64,000 nucleotides of DNA from Marispirochaeta sp. (GTDB lineage: Bacteria > Spirochaetota > Spirochaetia > JC444 > Marispirochaetaceae): the NCBI RefSeq assembly GCF_963668165.1, contig NZ_OY764209.1, positions 1,116,001-1,180,000 on the forward strand, in the 5' to 3' direction. Both the position numbers and the translations under genes were made by a program. The notes beneath the pieces are model-generated. The model made no database searches. It worked only from the letters and a program-made list of their open reading frames with translations, and had not been told where the DNA came from. Positions 16,089 through 26,555 of the stretch are shown in pieces; within the stretch, counting starts at the first letter, position 1; every line of letters begins with the position of its first letter.

Positions 16089-16880
16089 TCAGGAAAGCAG
16101 CACCTCGTCATTCTCAAAATCTTTCTTTCGTATAGCATGGAATTTGTCGACAAGTTTGTCCACCGTAATTTCCCGCTTCTCCCGGCCTTCGAGGTCCAGG
16201 ATGATTTCTCCCGCGTCCATCATCAAGAGCCGGTTCCCGTAGGCAATGGCGTGGGCCATGTTGTGGGTTATCATAATGGCGGTAAGCTTGTACTCTTCAA
16301 TAAAGCGCTTGGTCAGTTCCAGCACCTTGGCGGCGTTCCTGGGGTCCAGGGCGGCAGTATGTTCATCAAGCAGAATCAGGGCCGGCCGGGAAAGTACCAT
16401 CATCAGCAGGGTCAGGGCCTGACGCTGCCCGCCGGAGAGCAGGCTCACGTTATTCTTGAGCCTGGATTCAAGCCCCATATCCAGGGCCTGCAGCTCCCGC
16501 ATAAACCTGTCCCGCAGCCGATTGTTCAGGCTGATTCCAAGGCCTTTAAAACCTTTTTTGTAACTGATGGTCATGTTGTCTTCCAGGCTCATGTTTCCCG
16601 CGGTCCCCAAAAGGGGATTCTGGAATATCCGGCCGATATATTTTGCCCGCTTGTACTCCGGAATTCTGCTTACATCAACATCGTTTACAAAGATCTTCCC
16701 CTCAGATGGGATATAGGTTCCTGCAATCAGGTTAAAAAGGGTCGATTTTCCCGCGCCGTTGGAACCGATCACGGTAATAAAATCCCCCTCTTTTACATTG
16801 AGGTCCACGTTGTGAATCGCCCGGGTCTCGTTGACGGTCCCTTCGTTGAAGACCTTGGATACCTGTTCCAGTCTGATCAT
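16089..16880 (-). CDS. ABC transporter ATP-binding protein (COG1101 type)
   Basis: This 263-residue ATPase has Walker A GSNGAGKST, signature LLSGGQRQALTL, Walker B LILLDEHTAALD and the H-loop MITHNMAHA. Its closest functional type is the ATPase of the COG2984/COG4120/COG1101 importers (TrpX/TrpY/TrpZ-like). The start overlaps the permease stop by 4 bp. With the two genes upstream it forms a complete importer; the substrate is possibly an amino acid such as tryptophan, but that is an inference from family members only. Confidence 0.88.
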   Translation of the reverse strand: MIRLEQVSKVFNEGTVNETRAIHNVDLNVKEGDFITVIGSNGAGKSTLFNLIAGTYIPSEGKIFVNDVDVSRIPEYKRAKYIGRIFQNPLLGTAGNMSLEDNMTISYKKGFKGLGISLNNRLRDRFMRELQALDMGLESRLKNNVSLLSGGQRQALTLLMMVLSRPALILLDEHTAALDPRNAAKVLELTKRFIEEYKLTAIMITHNMAHAIAYGNRLLMMDAGEIILDLEGREKREITVDKLVDKFHAIRKKDFENDEVLLS

Positions 16881-17776
16881 ACAGCCGCCTGCCTTGTGCG
16901 TTTTTTACCTTTTACCTTCGTCAGAATCAGGGACAGAATGATCAGCAGACCGGTTATCAGCTTAAGATCGTTGGGTGTCAGTCTGATAATGTAGCCGTAA
17001 TAGCGCCCCAGAAACATGATGCCCTTGAACACCACCGAGCCTATCACGACCCTGAGCAGCAGAGGCCAGATTTTGTTGGAGCGGATAAAAAACTCCCCGA
17101 TCATTACCGAAGCAAGTCCGGTAACCACGATCCCCTGCCCCAGGTTGGCGTCGGCAAAACCCTGGTACTGAGCGGCCAGCGCGCCGGCGACCCCTACAAG
17201 CCCGTTGGAGAGCCCCACACCGATTATCTTCATTACCTCCGGGTTCACCCCCTGGGATATAACCATCTGCTGATTGTTGCCCATGGCTCCCAGGGTCAGC
17301 CCCAGATCAGTATGAAAAAAGATATCCAGAATCAGGATAATCCCTCCTACAAAGAGTAGAAGAAACAGCAGCACACCGTATTCCGCTGGGATCCCCATTC
17401 CTTCGCTCAAATCCTTCATGGCGCTGAAGGCCGTCGTTACCTGCAAAAGGGGCAGGTTTGCCCGGTTACCAAGCACCCGTATATTAACCGAATAAAGCAT
17501 GGTCATGGTCAGGATTCCCGCCAGCAGGTTCGGGACTTTCAGCTTGTTATGGATCAGGGCGGTCACTATCCCCGCAAGGATTCCCCCCAGCAGAGCCAGC
17601 AGAACTGCGATTAATACCGGCAGCCCCGCGGTAATGGCGGACGCCGCGATGGCCGCACCAAAGGGAAAGCTCCCGTCCACCGTCAGGTCCGGAAAATCAA
17701 GAATCCTGAAGGTAATAAAAACCCCCAGGGCCAGTATGCCGTAGATCAATCCTTCGTGGAGAATTCCTTCAATCAC
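16877..17776 (-). CDS. ABC transporter permease (COG4120 type)
   Basis: The 299 residues form about eight to nine membrane helices of the BPD_transp_2 (LivH/RbsC-like) fold, beginning GILHEGLIYGILALGVFITFRILDF and carrying DLTVDGSFPFGAA, typical of COG4120. It is co-directional with the ATPase (ATGA overlap) and follows the binding protein after a 137-bp gap with a hairpin. Confidence 0.88.
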   Translation of the reverse strand: MIEGILHEGLIYGILALGVFITFRILDFPDLTVDGSFPFGAAIAASAITAGLPVLIAVLLALLGGILAGIVTALIHNKLKVPNLLAGILTMTMLYSVNIRVLGNRANLPLLQVTTAFSAMKDLSEGMGIPAEYGVLLFLLLFVGGIILILDIFFHTDLGLTLGAMGNNQQMVISQGVNPEVMKIIGVGLSNGLVGVAGALAAQYQGFADANLGQGIVVTGLASVMIGEFFIRSNKIWPLLLRVVIGSVVFKGIMFLGRYYGYIIRLTPNDLKLITGLLIILSLILTKVKGKKRTRQAAV

Positions 17777-17833
17777 CTGTGTATGCCTTCCTGATTGTGC
17801 CTTTCCGGCCTTTTTCGCGGCCTATGTAAAAGA

Positions 17834-17851
17834 GGTCCGCCAATGCGGACC
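17834..17851 (-). terminator. Intercistronic hairpin between binding protein and permease
   Basis: A perfect 7-bp stem GGTCCGC/GCGGACC with a CAAT loop is followed on the minus strand by TCTTTTAC. It is a weak terminator or RNA-stabilising stem that could make the binding-protein gene more abundant than the permease, as is common in such operons. Confidence 0.5.
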
Positions 17852-17913
17852 CTTGGATTATATCAGAGTATCTTTTTTTAAAAACCCTCACAGCCTGGAA
17901 AATTCCTGGTCCT

Positions 17914-18915
17914 CTAACGGTACTGGGGCTCTCCGTTCTGAATCACCACAGAAGCCCGGTCAAGAATATCTGCAGGAACTGTTGCACCGATCTTTTCTGC
18001 TACATCGAGGTTCAGGATCAGCTGGTCAAGGTCACCGGGGTCGGACATAAACTGGGTCGGAATGGTGGAGGGGTCTTCGCCTTCCAGAATCCGGGCGATC
18101 AGGCGGCCGGTAGCCCTGCCGTGCTTGTAATAATCAAAGCCCAGAGCGGCAAAAACCGCAAAATCAACCGCCGAGGTCGGGTCCGCGGACATTACGGGAA
18201 TGTTCTTCTCCAATGCGGTCTGCACAAGAGACTGCAGAGCAGAAAAAACGGTATTGTCGGTGCTCACGTAAATGGCGTCCACCCGGTTCAGAATAGCCTG
18301 AGTTGCCTGCTTAACCTCAGCGGAGTTTGTCACCGTGGATTCAACAAACTCTATACCCATATCGGCGCATACCTCTTTCGCGATTCCCGCCAAGACAACG
18401 GCATTGGCCTCCCCGGAGGAGTAGACGTGACCAAGGCGTTTCACCTCCATCAGCCGGGTCAGCAGCTCAATCTGCTCCCGTACCGGGGTCATGTCCGAAT
18501 AGCCGGTAATGTTCTTTCCCGGCTTATCCAGAGATGTTACCAGACCCGACCCCACCGGATCCGTTACGGCGGAATAGATTACCGGAAAATCACTGATCGT
18601 CGATGCCAGGGCCTGGCTGGTGGGAGTCGCTATACCGACAGCGATGTCTACCTTGTCGTTCTTGAACTTGACGGCGATCTGCTTGGCCGTGTTGGGGTCG
18701 CCGTTGGCGTTCTGCAGGTCATATTTAATATCGGTGTATCCAAGTTCGGCAAGTTCGTCCTGAATCCCCTTTTCAATGGAATCAAGCGCCGGATGGCTGA
18801 CGATCTTAGAAATGCCGATGGTAATTGTACCGTCATCGGTCTGTTCCGCGCCTCCCGCGGCAAACAACACAGTGGCTGCCAGCACCGCGAGTAGAATGTA
18901 CGTAATCTTTTTCAT
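17914..18915 (-). CDS. ABC transporter substrate-binding protein (COG2984 type)
   Basis: This 333-residue exported protein has a signal peptide (ITYILLAVLAATVLFAAGG) with no lipobox Cys at the expected place, so it may be a periplasmic rather than lipid-anchored form. It is followed by a two-lobed periplasmic-binding fold (ITIGISKIVSHPALDSIEKGIQ, YSAVTDPVGSGLV). The start ATG 18915 follows GGAGTAAGCG. It is the first gene of the operon binding protein - permease - ATPase. Confidence 0.87.
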   Translation of the reverse strand: MKKITYILLAVLAATVLFAAGGAEQTDDGTITIGISKIVSHPALDSIEKGIQDELAELGYTDIKYDLQNANGDPNTAKQIAVKFKNDKVDIAVGIATPTSQALASTISDFPVIYSAVTDPVGSGLVTSLDKPGKNITGYSDMTPVREQIELLTRLMEVKRLGHVYSSGEANAVVLAGIAKEVCADMGIEFVESTVTNSAEVKQATQAILNRVDAIYVSTDNTVFSALQSLVQTALEKNIPVMSADPTSAVDFAVFAALGFDYYKHGRATGRLIARILEGEDPSTIPTQFMSDPGDLDQLILNLDVAEKIGATVPADILDRASVVIQNGEPQYR

Positions 18916-19045
18916 CGCTTACTCCTGATTTTCTGTTTTATTGTTACTTTACATAGAAACACCATAACAATACGGTATTATCAAGCTTTCCGTCAAGGGT
19001 TTTCAGCTGGACTTTTATCTTTTCAAGGGCTACTTTTCATATACC

Positions 19046-19849
19046 ATGACAAAATCACCAAAAGAACGTTCATTAAACCGCAAAATACTCAAACGATTAA
19101 ACGGAAATCCCTTACGGCTGGCGGAAATCCTGCTCGAAGACGACGAAATCCGGGCCATGCAGGAGTACGGTAATACCGTTTCAATTAAAAGACTCGGCTA
19201 CAACGATCACGGACCGGTTCATATGCGGGTTGTGATGATGAACGCCATCACCATGATGGAGCTGCTGCAGCAGGCGGGCATACAGACGAGTCTCCAAAGC
19301 GAAGAGCTGGGAGATTTCGATGACAGCCTCTGTGCGGTCATGCTTGCCTCCTTCCTTCACGACCTGGGAATGGGCATCGGCCGGCAGGACCATGAACTCC
19401 ACAGCACCTACCTTGCCTATCCCATAATCGACCGTATTCTGAAAGATGTGTATCCGGAAGATCTGGAAAAACGGATTGCTCTGCGCTCATTGGCTATCGA
19501 GGGCATCATCGGCCACATGGCACATCACACAATCCACTCCCTGGAGGCGGGGGTTATCCTGATTGCCGACGGCTGCGATATGGAGCGGGGCAGGGCGCGG
19601 ATACCCATGTTTCTGAACACCTCTCCCAAGGTAGGAGACATTCACAAGTATTCAGCCAATTCCATCGAGAAGGTAAGCATCGAAAGGGGAACGGAACTAC
19701 CTGTCAAGATCCGCGTAGATATGTCCACGGAGGTGGGGTTCTTCCAGGTAGAGGAGGTGCTCCTGTCCAAGATAGCCAAGAGCACCGTAAAACCATATAT
19801 AGAGCTCTACGCCGGCGTTATCGGCGGAGAGCTGAAACGCTACCTGTAA
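19046..19849 (+). CDS. HD-domain phosphohydrolase
   Basis: The 267 residues carry an HD metal-binding pattern: GPVHMRVV (His), SFLHDLGMGIGRQDHE (HD), a later GHMAHH and ADGCDMERGR. The set resembles COG3294 HD proteins. The substrate is unknown. It is divergent from the ABC operon and convergent with aspS, whose end is 10 bp away. Confidence 0.8.
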   Translation: MTKSPKERSLNRKILKRLNGNPLRLAEILLEDDEIRAMQEYGNTVSIKRLGYNDHGPVHMRVVMMNAITMMELLQQAGIQTSLQSEELGDFDDSLCAVMLASFLHDLGMGIGRQDHELHSTYLAYPIIDRILKDVYPEDLEKRIALRSLAIEGIIGHMAHHTIHSLEAGVILIADGCDMERGRARIPMFLNTSPKVGDIHKYSANSIEKVSIERGTELPVKIRVDMSTEVGFFQVEEVLLSKIAKSTVKPYIELYAGVIGGELKRYL

Positions 19850-19858
19850 AGCTGCTTT

Positions 19859-21640
19859 TTACAGCTCTTCGTCCGGCAGTTCCACCCGGATATGCAGTTC
19901 ATCAAGCTGCTTTTCGGAAACCTCCCGGGGGGAGCCCATCATGGGTTCCTGGGCCTTCTGGTTCATGGGGAACGCCACGATCTCCCGCAGGTTTTCCACC
20001 TTCGCCAGCAGCATGATAATCCGGTCGAGGCCCGGTGCTATTCCGCCGTGGGGCGGGGCTCCATAACGAAAGGCGCTTATCATGCCGGAGAACTGGGAAT
20101 CCACCTCTTCCCGGCTGTAACCGCCGATCTGGAAAGCCCGGTACATCAGCTCCGGCTGATGGTTCCGGATGGCTCCGGAGGACAGCTCTTCACCGTTGCA
20201 GACCAGATCGTACTGGTAGGCCAGCACATCCAGGGGGTCCTTTTCGTTCAGCGCATCAAGTCCGCCCTGGGGCATGGAAAAGGGGTTATGACTGAACTGA
20301 ACCGCCCCGGTGCTTTCGTCCCGTTCGTACATCGGGTAATCTACTATCCAGCAGAAGCGGAAGCTGTTTTTCTCCAGTAAGTCCAGGTCCTTGCCCAGCT
20401 TGCTGCGTACCTGCCCGGCAATGGCGGCGGCGCTCCGGCTCTGGTCGCAGACAAAGAAAACCACATCCCCTTCGCTCACATCACAGGCAGAAGCTATGGC
20501 CTGAATACTCTCTTCAGAGAGAAATTTGGCTATGGGGCTCTTTACCTCTCCGCCGTCGACCCATGTTATATACGCCAGTCCCCTGGAGCCTACGGACTGC
20601 GCGTATTCGATCAGCTTATCAAAGAAAGAGCGGGGCTGTCCGGCGATACCTTTTACCGGCAGTGCCCGGACTACCGCCCCGGAGGCAATTGCCCCGGCAA
20701 AGGCCTTGAAGTCCGATCCCCGGAAGGCCTCGGTCACATCCCGGATAATAATCGGGTTCCGCAGGTCCGGTTTGTCCGAACCGTATTTCAGCATGGCTTC
20801 GGCATAGGGAATGCGCTCGAAGGGAGCCGACGATATCTTCCAGTCTGAAAACTCAGTAAAAAGGCCTGTCATCAGCTCCTCAATCACGACAAACACATCG
20901 TCCTGCTCAACAAAAGACATTTCCATGTCGATCTGGTAGAACTCTCCGGGGCTGCGGTTGGCACGGGCGTCCTCGTCCCGAAAACAGGGGGCTATCTGGA
21001 AGTAGCGATCAAAGCCTGAAACCATTAAAAGCTGCTTGTACTGCTGCGGAGCCTGTGGAAGGGCGTAAAACTGGCCGGGTTGCAGCCGGGAAGGCACCAG
21101 AAAGTCCCTGGCCCCCTCGGGACTGGAGGCGGTCAGAATAGGGGTCTGGAACTCGGTAAACCCCATGGCCTCCATGCGGCGGCGTACAGACGAGATAACC
21201 TTTGAGCGCAGCAGGATATTCCTGTGCATAGTCTCCCGCCGCAAGTCAAGGTAGCGGTAGGTCAGCCTCAGATCTTCCGGTTCTTTGTCCTCAGGAAAAA
21301 TCTGAAAGGGCAGGGGACTGCAGCGGCCCAGAATCTCGTAACTTTTTATCTCTACTTCAACCTCGCCGGTCTCAATCTTTGAGTTTACCGTTTCCGGGTC
21401 CCGCCGTTTGACCGTTCCTGTAACACATATGCAGTTTTCCTTCTGCAGATGAGCTACCTCGTATTTAAATCCCGATTCGGGGTAACTGACCAGCTGGGTA
21501 ATCCCGTAATTATCCCGCAGATCAATAAAAAGGACCCCGCCGTGGTCACGATGGTTATTAATCCACCCGGAAAGGGTCACCTCCTGCCCGACATGGGACA
21601 CCCGTAATTCATTCAAGCGGTGAGTGCGGTACTTACTCAT
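19859..21640 (-). CDS. aspS: Aspartyl-tRNA synthetase
   Basis: This 593-residue class II synthetase is of the bacterial type: an N-terminal OB-fold anticodon domain ([19 protein letters not shown]), motif 2 with [24 protein letters not shown], a GAD insertion and motif 3 [10 protein letters not shown]. Position 33 is His in RDHGG, where the Asp-only E. coli enzyme has Leu; His at this place is associated with relaxed recognition that also charges tRNA-Asn. The gene follows gatCAB, whose transamidase would convert Asp-tRNA-Asn to Asn-tRNA-Asn, so a non-discriminating role is plausible. Confidence 0.95.
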   Translation of the reverse strand: MSKYRTHRLNELRVSHVGQEVTLSGWINNHRDHGGVLFIDLRDNYGITQLVSYPESGFKYEVAHLQKENCICVTGTVKRRDPETVNSKIETGEVEVEIKSYEILGRCSPLPFQIFPEDKEPEDLRLTYRYLDLRRETMHRNILLRSKVISSVRRRMEAMGFTEFQTPILTASSPEGARDFLVPSRLQPGQFYALPQAPQQYKQLLMVSGFDRYFQIAPCFRDEDARANRSPGEFYQIDMEMSFVEQDDVFVVIEELMTGLFTEFSDWKISSAPFERIPYAEAMLKYGSDKPDLRNPIIIRDVTEAFRGSDFKAFAGAIASGAVVRALPVKGIAGQPRSFFDKLIEYAQSVGSRGLAYITWVDGGEVKSPIAKFLSEESIQAIASACDVSEGDVVFFVCDQSRSAAAIAGQVRSKLGKDLDLLEKNSFRFCWIVDYPMYERDESTGAVQFSHNPFSMPQGGLDALNEKDPLDVLAYQYDLVCNGEELSSGAIRNHQPELMYRAFQIGGYSREEVDSQFSGMISAFRYGAPPHGGIAPGLDRIIMLLAKVENLREIVAFPMNQKAQEPMMGSPREVSEKQLDELHIRVELPDEEL

Positions 21641-21731
21641 GTTCTACCCCGTATTATTGTGAAAAACCTTGAAAAAGCTTTCTGATACTATCAGATATAA
21701 AACTATCCTTGCAATAAAGGTCCGCGATCAG

Positions 21732-23156
21732 TTACAGATCAAAACGGCGGCGAATCAGGGTCTGAACTGCCTGAGGGTCCGCTTTGCCTCCGCTTGCCCG
21801 CATTACCTGTCCCACGAAAAAGCCGATAGGCTTCATGTCGCCGTTTTTCAGCTGCTCCACCGCCTGGGGATTCTCTGCAGCGATTTTATCTACCATGGCA
21901 GCAAGCTCTTCGGAGTTATCCTCCTGCTCAAGACCCCGCTCGGTAACAATTGTCTCCGGGTCTTTATCCTCATCCAGTATCGCCTCCAGGACCTCCCGGG
22001 CACTGTTGCGGTTAATGCGCTTATCATCGACAAGAGCAATCAGGTCTGCCAGGCGCCGGGGGCTCAGACTGCTGCAGGCAATCTCCTCCTCCCGGCGTTT
22101 CAGGTACTTCTGCACATCCCCGGTCATCCAGGCCGCGGCGTTCTGCGGGTCCGCTCCCAGGGCGGTAACGGCCTCGAAAAAGTCAGCGCTGCTTATTTCC
22201 TCCGTTAACAGTTCCGCCTGTACCGGCTTTAGCCCCGTCTTTTCAACAAATCTGGTTCGCCGCGCCAGCGGCAGCTCGATCATGGATTCCTCTACCCGTG
22301 AAAAAAAGGCGTCATCCGGCCGGAACGACGGTAAATCAGGCTCAGGAAAGTAACGGTAATCGTGGGCACTCTCCTTGGAACGCATGGATTCAGTCCTGCC
22401 TGCGGCCTCGTCCCAAAGACGGGTCTCCTGTACAACCTTTTCTCCCCGGTCCAGCAGCTTCTTCTGCCGGCGGATCTCGTGGTTCAAAGCCAGGCGCAGA
22501 AACTTTGAGGAGTTGATGTTTTTTATCTCCGTCTTGGTCCCCAGGCCCTTTCCTGCAAGGTTTATCGAAATGTTCCCGTCGCAGCGCAGGGAGCCCTCTT
22601 CCATATTGCCGTCGCAGACCCCCATGTAGCGTACAAGAGAGCGGAACTGCTGCAGAAAGGCCTCGGCATCTTCACCGGTACTCAGGTCCGGTTCGGTAAC
22701 AATCTCCAGAAGCGCGGTTCCGGCGCGATTGTAATCCAAAAGGCTGCCCGAGGGGGTGTGGATCATCTTGCCGGCATCCTCTTCCAGGTGAATATCATGA
22801 ATCCTGACCCGTTTAATCTCGCCTTCAACATCAATATCAAACCAGCCGCCGATCCCGACGGGTGAGTGGAACTGGGATATCTGATAGTTCTTGGTCATGT
22901 CGGGATAAAAATAGTTTTTGCGATCAAAAACAGCCTTTTCCGCGGGTCTGCAGTTCAGAGCTTTTCCCACACGGTAGGACATGAATATGGCCTCTTCGTT
23001 CAGCGCCGGCAGCACCCCGGGGTATCCCATACAGACAGGGCATACATTGGAGTTTGGTTCGTCCCCAAAGCGGGAGGCACAGTCGCAGAAGACCTTGCTT
23101 GAGCTTAAAAGGTGTATGTGAATTTCCAAACCGATAAAGGACTGATACGTGCTCAT
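21732..23156 (-). CDS. gatB: Asp-tRNA(Asn)/Glu-tRNA(Gln) amidotransferase subunit B
   Basis: The 474 residues show the GatB signatures FIGLEIHIHLLSSSKVFCDC, PVCMGYPGVLPALNEEAI and the C-terminal YqeY-like tail (GKADPQAVQTLIRRRF). Cys residues for the zinc site are present (CDCASRF ... CPVCMG). GatB binds and phosphorylates the mischarged tRNA. It overlaps gatA by 4 bp and precedes aspS by 91 bp, giving the order gatC-gatA-gatB-aspS. Confidence 0.95.
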   Translation of the reverse strand: MSTYQSFIGLEIHIHLLSSSKVFCDCASRFGDEPNSNVCPVCMGYPGVLPALNEEAIFMSYRVGKALNCRPAEKAVFDRKNYFYPDMTKNYQISQFHSPVGIGGWFDIDVEGEIKRVRIHDIHLEEDAGKMIHTPSGSLLDYNRAGTALLEIVTEPDLSTGEDAEAFLQQFRSLVRYMGVCDGNMEEGSLRCDGNISINLAGKGLGTKTEIKNINSSKFLRLALNHEIRRQKKLLDRGEKVVQETRLWDEAAGRTESMRSKESAHDYRYFPEPDLPSFRPDDAFFSRVEESMIELPLARRTRFVEKTGLKPVQAELLTEEISSADFFEAVTALGADPQNAAAWMTGDVQKYLKRREEEIACSSLSPRRLADLIALVDDKRINRNSAREVLEAILDEDKDPETIVTERGLEQEDNSEELAAMVDKIAAENPQAVEQLKNGDMKPIGFFVGQVMRASGGKADPQAVQTLIRRRFDL

Positions 23157-24562
23157 GCAGGCTCCTTGAATCCCGGACAGCCCGCCGGTTCAAATACTGA
23201 ACGGTACTCCGCGGCGGCGGAAAAGAGCCGCCCCTCGCACAAGGCCGGGGCAAGCAGCTGCATGCCCACCGGCATATGTCCATCCATGCCGGCGGGAAAA
23301 CTCAATCCCGGAACTCCCGCCAGATTGGCCGCGGCGGTAAACTTGTCCGCCAGTTTCTGCTGGAAAGCATCCATTCCCGACTCTCCGTGGGGGAAAGCCG
23401 CAACCGGAAAGGTGGGCATTAAGAGCAGTTCAGCCCCTCCGAAAACTCTGGAAAACTCGCGTGCAATAAGGGTACGGATGCGCTGAGCCCGGCCGTAGTA
23501 CCGGTCCTGGAACCCTGAGCGCAGCACATACGTCCCCAGCAGAATTCTGAGTTTTACCTCGTGCCCGAAGCCCTCGCTGCGGGTATTGCGGACCATCTCG
23601 GCGTGTTCCTCGCCGTCTGCCCGATAGCCGTAGCGGATTCCGGTGTAGCGTGCCAGGTTCGCCGAGGCTTCGGCTGTGGCTATGGTGTAATATGCGGGAA
23701 CCACGTAATCCAGGGTTTCCAGTGTAACAGGGACAATCTCCCAGCCAAGTTTTTTGTAGCCCTTCAGAGTTTCCTGGTACACAGCATCCACTCCGGGACT
23801 CAGGTCCTTAAGATCCTTAAGTACAGCGATCCTCCGCCCGGAAAATTCGCCGGAACGGTCTTCGTACGGAACAGTTGTCTGATCCTTCGTGTCTTCCCCT
23901 TTTATGGTGTCAAAAACAAGACGGCAGGTTTCAATATCCCGGGCCAGAACACCGACACTCTCAAGAGAAGAAGCATATGCCACAAGCCCGTAACGGGAAA
24001 CCGCGCCGTAGGTAGGTTTAAGTCCATAGACCCCGCAGAAGGAGGCGGGCTGCCGTACTGAACCGCCGGTATCGCTGCCCAGGGCAAAGGGGACCAGGCC
24101 GGCAGCGACCGCCGCCGCCGATCCGCCGGAAGATCCGCCGGTGACCCGTGAGGGATCCCAGGGATTGGAGCTCGGCCCATGAACCGAGTTTTCACAGGAA
24201 GAACCCATGCCGAACTCATCCAGGTTGCACTTGCCATAGACCCGGGCACCGGCGGCTTCCAGGCGCTCTACCGCGCTGGCCGAATAGGGCGAGGTAAATC
24301 CCTCCAGGATCTTCGAGCCGCAGCTCAGGTCCAGCCCCCTGACGGCTATGTTATCCTTTACCCCGTAGGGGATTCCCGTAAGAGGCCCGACGCTATTCTC
24401 GTTTTTATTTCTCTGTTGTTCTGCCAGAAAATCAATCTGTACAAAAGAGTTGATCTTTGTTTCCCATTCATCAACGTAGCCACGGTGTGCCGAAGCCCGG
24501 GAAGAATCGTCCAGAAGTCCGCGCCAGGAGGATAGAATATCGCTTGTCATATCTTTTTCCAT
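23153..24562 (-). CDS. gatA: Asp-tRNA(Asn)/Glu-tRNA(Gln) amidotransferase subunit A
   Basis: This 469-residue amidase-signature protein has the Lys of GVKDNIAV, then [14 protein letters not shown] and [16 protein letters not shown] carrying the cis-Ser and nucleophile Ser. It releases ammonia from glutamine for transfer to the tRNA-bound acid in complex with GatB and GatC. The start may be the fourth codon region (MTSDILSSW). It lies 15 bp after gatC. Confidence 0.95.
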   Translation of the reverse strand: MEKDMTSDILSSWRGLLDDSSRASAHRGYVDEWETKINSFVQIDFLAEQQRNKNENSVGPLTGIPYGVKDNIAVRGLDLSCGSKILEGFTSPYSASAVERLEAAGARVYGKCNLDEFGMGSSCENSVHGPSSNPWDPSRVTGGSSGGSAAAVAAGLVPFALGSDTGGSVRQPASFCGVYGLKPTYGAVSRYGLVAYASSLESVGVLARDIETCRLVFDTIKGEDTKDQTTVPYEDRSGEFSGRRIAVLKDLKDLSPGVDAVYQETLKGYKKLGWEIVPVTLETLDYVVPAYYTIATAEASANLARYTGIRYGYRADGEEHAEMVRNTRSEGFGHEVKLRILLGTYVLRSGFQDRYYGRAQRIRTLIAREFSRVFGGAELLLMPTFPVAAFPHGESGMDAFQQKLADKFTAAANLAGVPGLSFPAGMDGHMPVGMQLLAPALCEGRLFSAAAEYRSVFEPAGCPGFKEPA

Positions 24563-24577
24563 AATCAGTCCGAATCT

Positions 24578-24871
24578 TCAGCCAAGGACCTTGGGAATCC
24601 GGAAGAAGCGTTCCTGCCGATCCGGGGCATTGGCTAAAACCCCCTGCGACAGATCTTCTTTCCGAACCTGATCCGGCCGGGTTCTGTTTCCCCGCACACC
24701 GACATGGGTCGTAGCTTCTACACCATCCACATCGATACCCTTCATCAGTTCAAAATATTCAAGGATTCGTCCAACCTCTTCATCGAAGGCTGCACGTTCA
24801 CTCCCGGAAAGATGCAGATTGGCCAGTTCGGCGGTTATGTCAAGTTCTTTTTCTTCCATGATTGCAGCCAC
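24578..24871 (-). CDS. gatC: Asp-tRNA(Asn)/Glu-tRNA(Gln) amidotransferase subunit C
   Basis: The roughly 95 residues match GatC: LDITAELANLHLSGSERAAF, then VGRILEYFELMKGIDVDGVEATTH and a C-terminal NAPDRQERFFRIPKVL. It clamps GatA to GatB. The likely start is the ATG at 24859 (MEEKELD) rather than 24871. It is the first gene of the operon. Confidence 0.92.
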   Translation of the reverse strand: MAAIMEEKELDITAELANLHLSGSERAAFDEEVGRILEYFELMKGIDVDGVEATTHVGVRGNRTRPDQVRKEDLSQGVLANAPDRQERFFRIPKVLG

Positions 24872-25116
24872 TCTACCGGAGGATTCTTCCCTCTGTCAAT
24901 ACACGGAGCTAACTGTTTACATAATAACGGATTAAATACTTATAGACCGCTTCCTCTTTTTTTCTCGGTGGTCCGACCGATTTGACTTTTTATCAGTAAT
25001 ACTGTATTCTTTAACCTTATCCTGTAACATAACCTTTTATCGACCATATAAATACACAGAACGGTTTAAGTGTATTATAATTGTCGTGTATACCCCGATA
25101 CGGGTAAGGAGTATTC

Positions 25117-26541
25117 GTGGTCAAGACGGGCTTTCCCACTATTCACTTCTATGACCAAGATTTTGTGGATCTTTACGATCGGACCTGGGCCTGGCTTGAA
25201 GACTTCTGGGCCAGGGGTACCAAAAAAAACGGCCTTGAATCCCGCTTTTTCTATTATCCTTCCAGCGAGACGGTTAATCAGTTCGACGCGTGTCTGTCCA
25301 CCTTTTTTCTTGTCTACAGCAACAAGGTGTATCCGGCTTCTCCGTCTCTGGATAACTTTTACGCCAAGCAGGAGGAGTCCGGAGCCATCCGCGGTGAATA
25401 CGAAATCGCCAGCGGCAAACCGGTCCTCACCGAGGAAAACCCCGAAGGAGCTGCGCCGCCCCTCTTCTCCTACGCTGAGTACAACCTGTACCACAAAGAG
25501 GGGAACAAAAAGCGCCTAAAGGATATCATGCCGATTCTGGAAAAATACTTCGACTGGCTTGAGGCCACCTTCAAGGATGATACCGGCATGTACAGTGTTC
25601 CTTTTAAAGCCCTGTACATGCCCAACGCTCCCCGGACTCAGGCTAAATACCCGGTGGATTTCAATACACAGCAGGCCATTAACGCCCTCTATATGTCAGC
25701 CATCGGGGATGTCCTCAACGACAAGGAGATGAGCTTCAAGTACAAGCGCCAATACTTCTCCTTAAAGACCCGCATCAATTCCCAAATGTGGAACAACGAA
25801 ACAGGTTTCTATCATGACCTGGACGCGGACCAGCAGCGGCTGCCCCAGAAGACCATTGCCGGTTTCTGGCCTCTTTTGGCGGAGATTCCCAACGAGGACC
25901 GGGCCAATAAGATGATTGATCATCTGAAGAACCCGAGCACCTTCGGTCTGGAGAACCCTTTTCCCACCCTGTCGGCAGACGATCCCGACTTTTCCGAAGA
26001 CGGGGAGGGCTGCCGCGGTTCGGTGGTGCCGGCCTTTACCTTTATGATAGTTAAGGGTCTGGAAAAATACGCCCGGTACGAACTGGCCCGGGAGTGCGCC
26101 ATCCGGCACCTCTACTACATGCTGGACACCCTGCATCCCGAAGGCAAGGAGAAGGGCAACATCTACGAAGCCTATGCACCCCGGCGGGACGGACCGTCAA
26201 AATGGAGCGGTAACCCCGATTATCCCCGGCCTCTCTACCTGGCTTACGCGGCACTGTCGGCAGTCACCCTTATGATAGAAAACATCATCGGCCTCTACAT
26301 AAGCCTTCCCCGTAAAACCGTTGACTGGATCATTCCAACCCTGGAGATCATGGGTATCGAAGACCTCTCCTTAAAACGCAACATGATCACTATTCTGAGC
26401 AACAAGAGCGGACGAGGCTGGGAAATAAGGCTGGAATCGGAAAAGCTCTACTACTTTACCATTAATATCTTAAGCGAACGTAAAAAGAAGACCCTCCCCA
26501 TTCCTTCAGGCAAATGCTCCATGCTGATCGATAAGTTATAG
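25117..26541 (+). CDS. Trehalase-fold glycoside hydrolase (GH37/GH63-like)
   Basis: This 474-residue protein has the alternating helices of an (alpha/alpha)6 barrel and trehalase/GH63-style segments: RFFYYPSSETVNQFDACLSTF, FNTQQAINALY, SQMWNNETGFYHDLD, and the C-terminal NIYEAYAPRRDGPSKWSGNPDYPRP. The start is GTG at 25117 with AAGGAG 5 nt upstream. No signal peptide is seen, so the enzyme is cytoplasmic. GH63 relatives include mannosylglycerate and glucosylglycerate hydrolases, which would suit a salt-adapted organism; this is an inference. Confidence 0.75.
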   Translation: MVKTGFPTIHFYDQDFVDLYDRTWAWLEDFWARGTKKNGLESRFFYYPSSETVNQFDACLSTFFLVYSNKVYPASPSLDNFYAKQEESGAIRGEYEIASGKPVLTEENPEGAAPPLFSYAEYNLYHKEGNKKRLKDIMPILEKYFDWLEATFKDDTGMYSVPFKALYMPNAPRTQAKYPVDFNTQQAINALYMSAIGDVLNDKEMSFKYKRQYFSLKTRINSQMWNNETGFYHDLDADQQRLPQKTIAGFWPLLAEIPNEDRANKMIDHLKNPSTFGLENPFPTLSADDPDFSEDGEGCRGSVVPAFTFMIVKGLEKYARYELARECAIRHLYYMLDTLHPEGKEKGNIYEAYAPRRDGPSKWSGNPDYPRPLYLAYAALSAVTLMIENIIGLYISLPRKTVDWIIPTLEIMGIEDLSLKRNMITILSNKSGRGWEIRLESEKLYYFTINILSERKKKTLPIPSGKCSMLIDKL

Positions 26542-26555
26542 GACAGTCAGAAATC

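Noticed and set aside
17834..17851. T-box or attenuator before the ABC permease
   Set aside because: Only a 7-bp stem is present, with no specifier loop or T-box bulge sequence.
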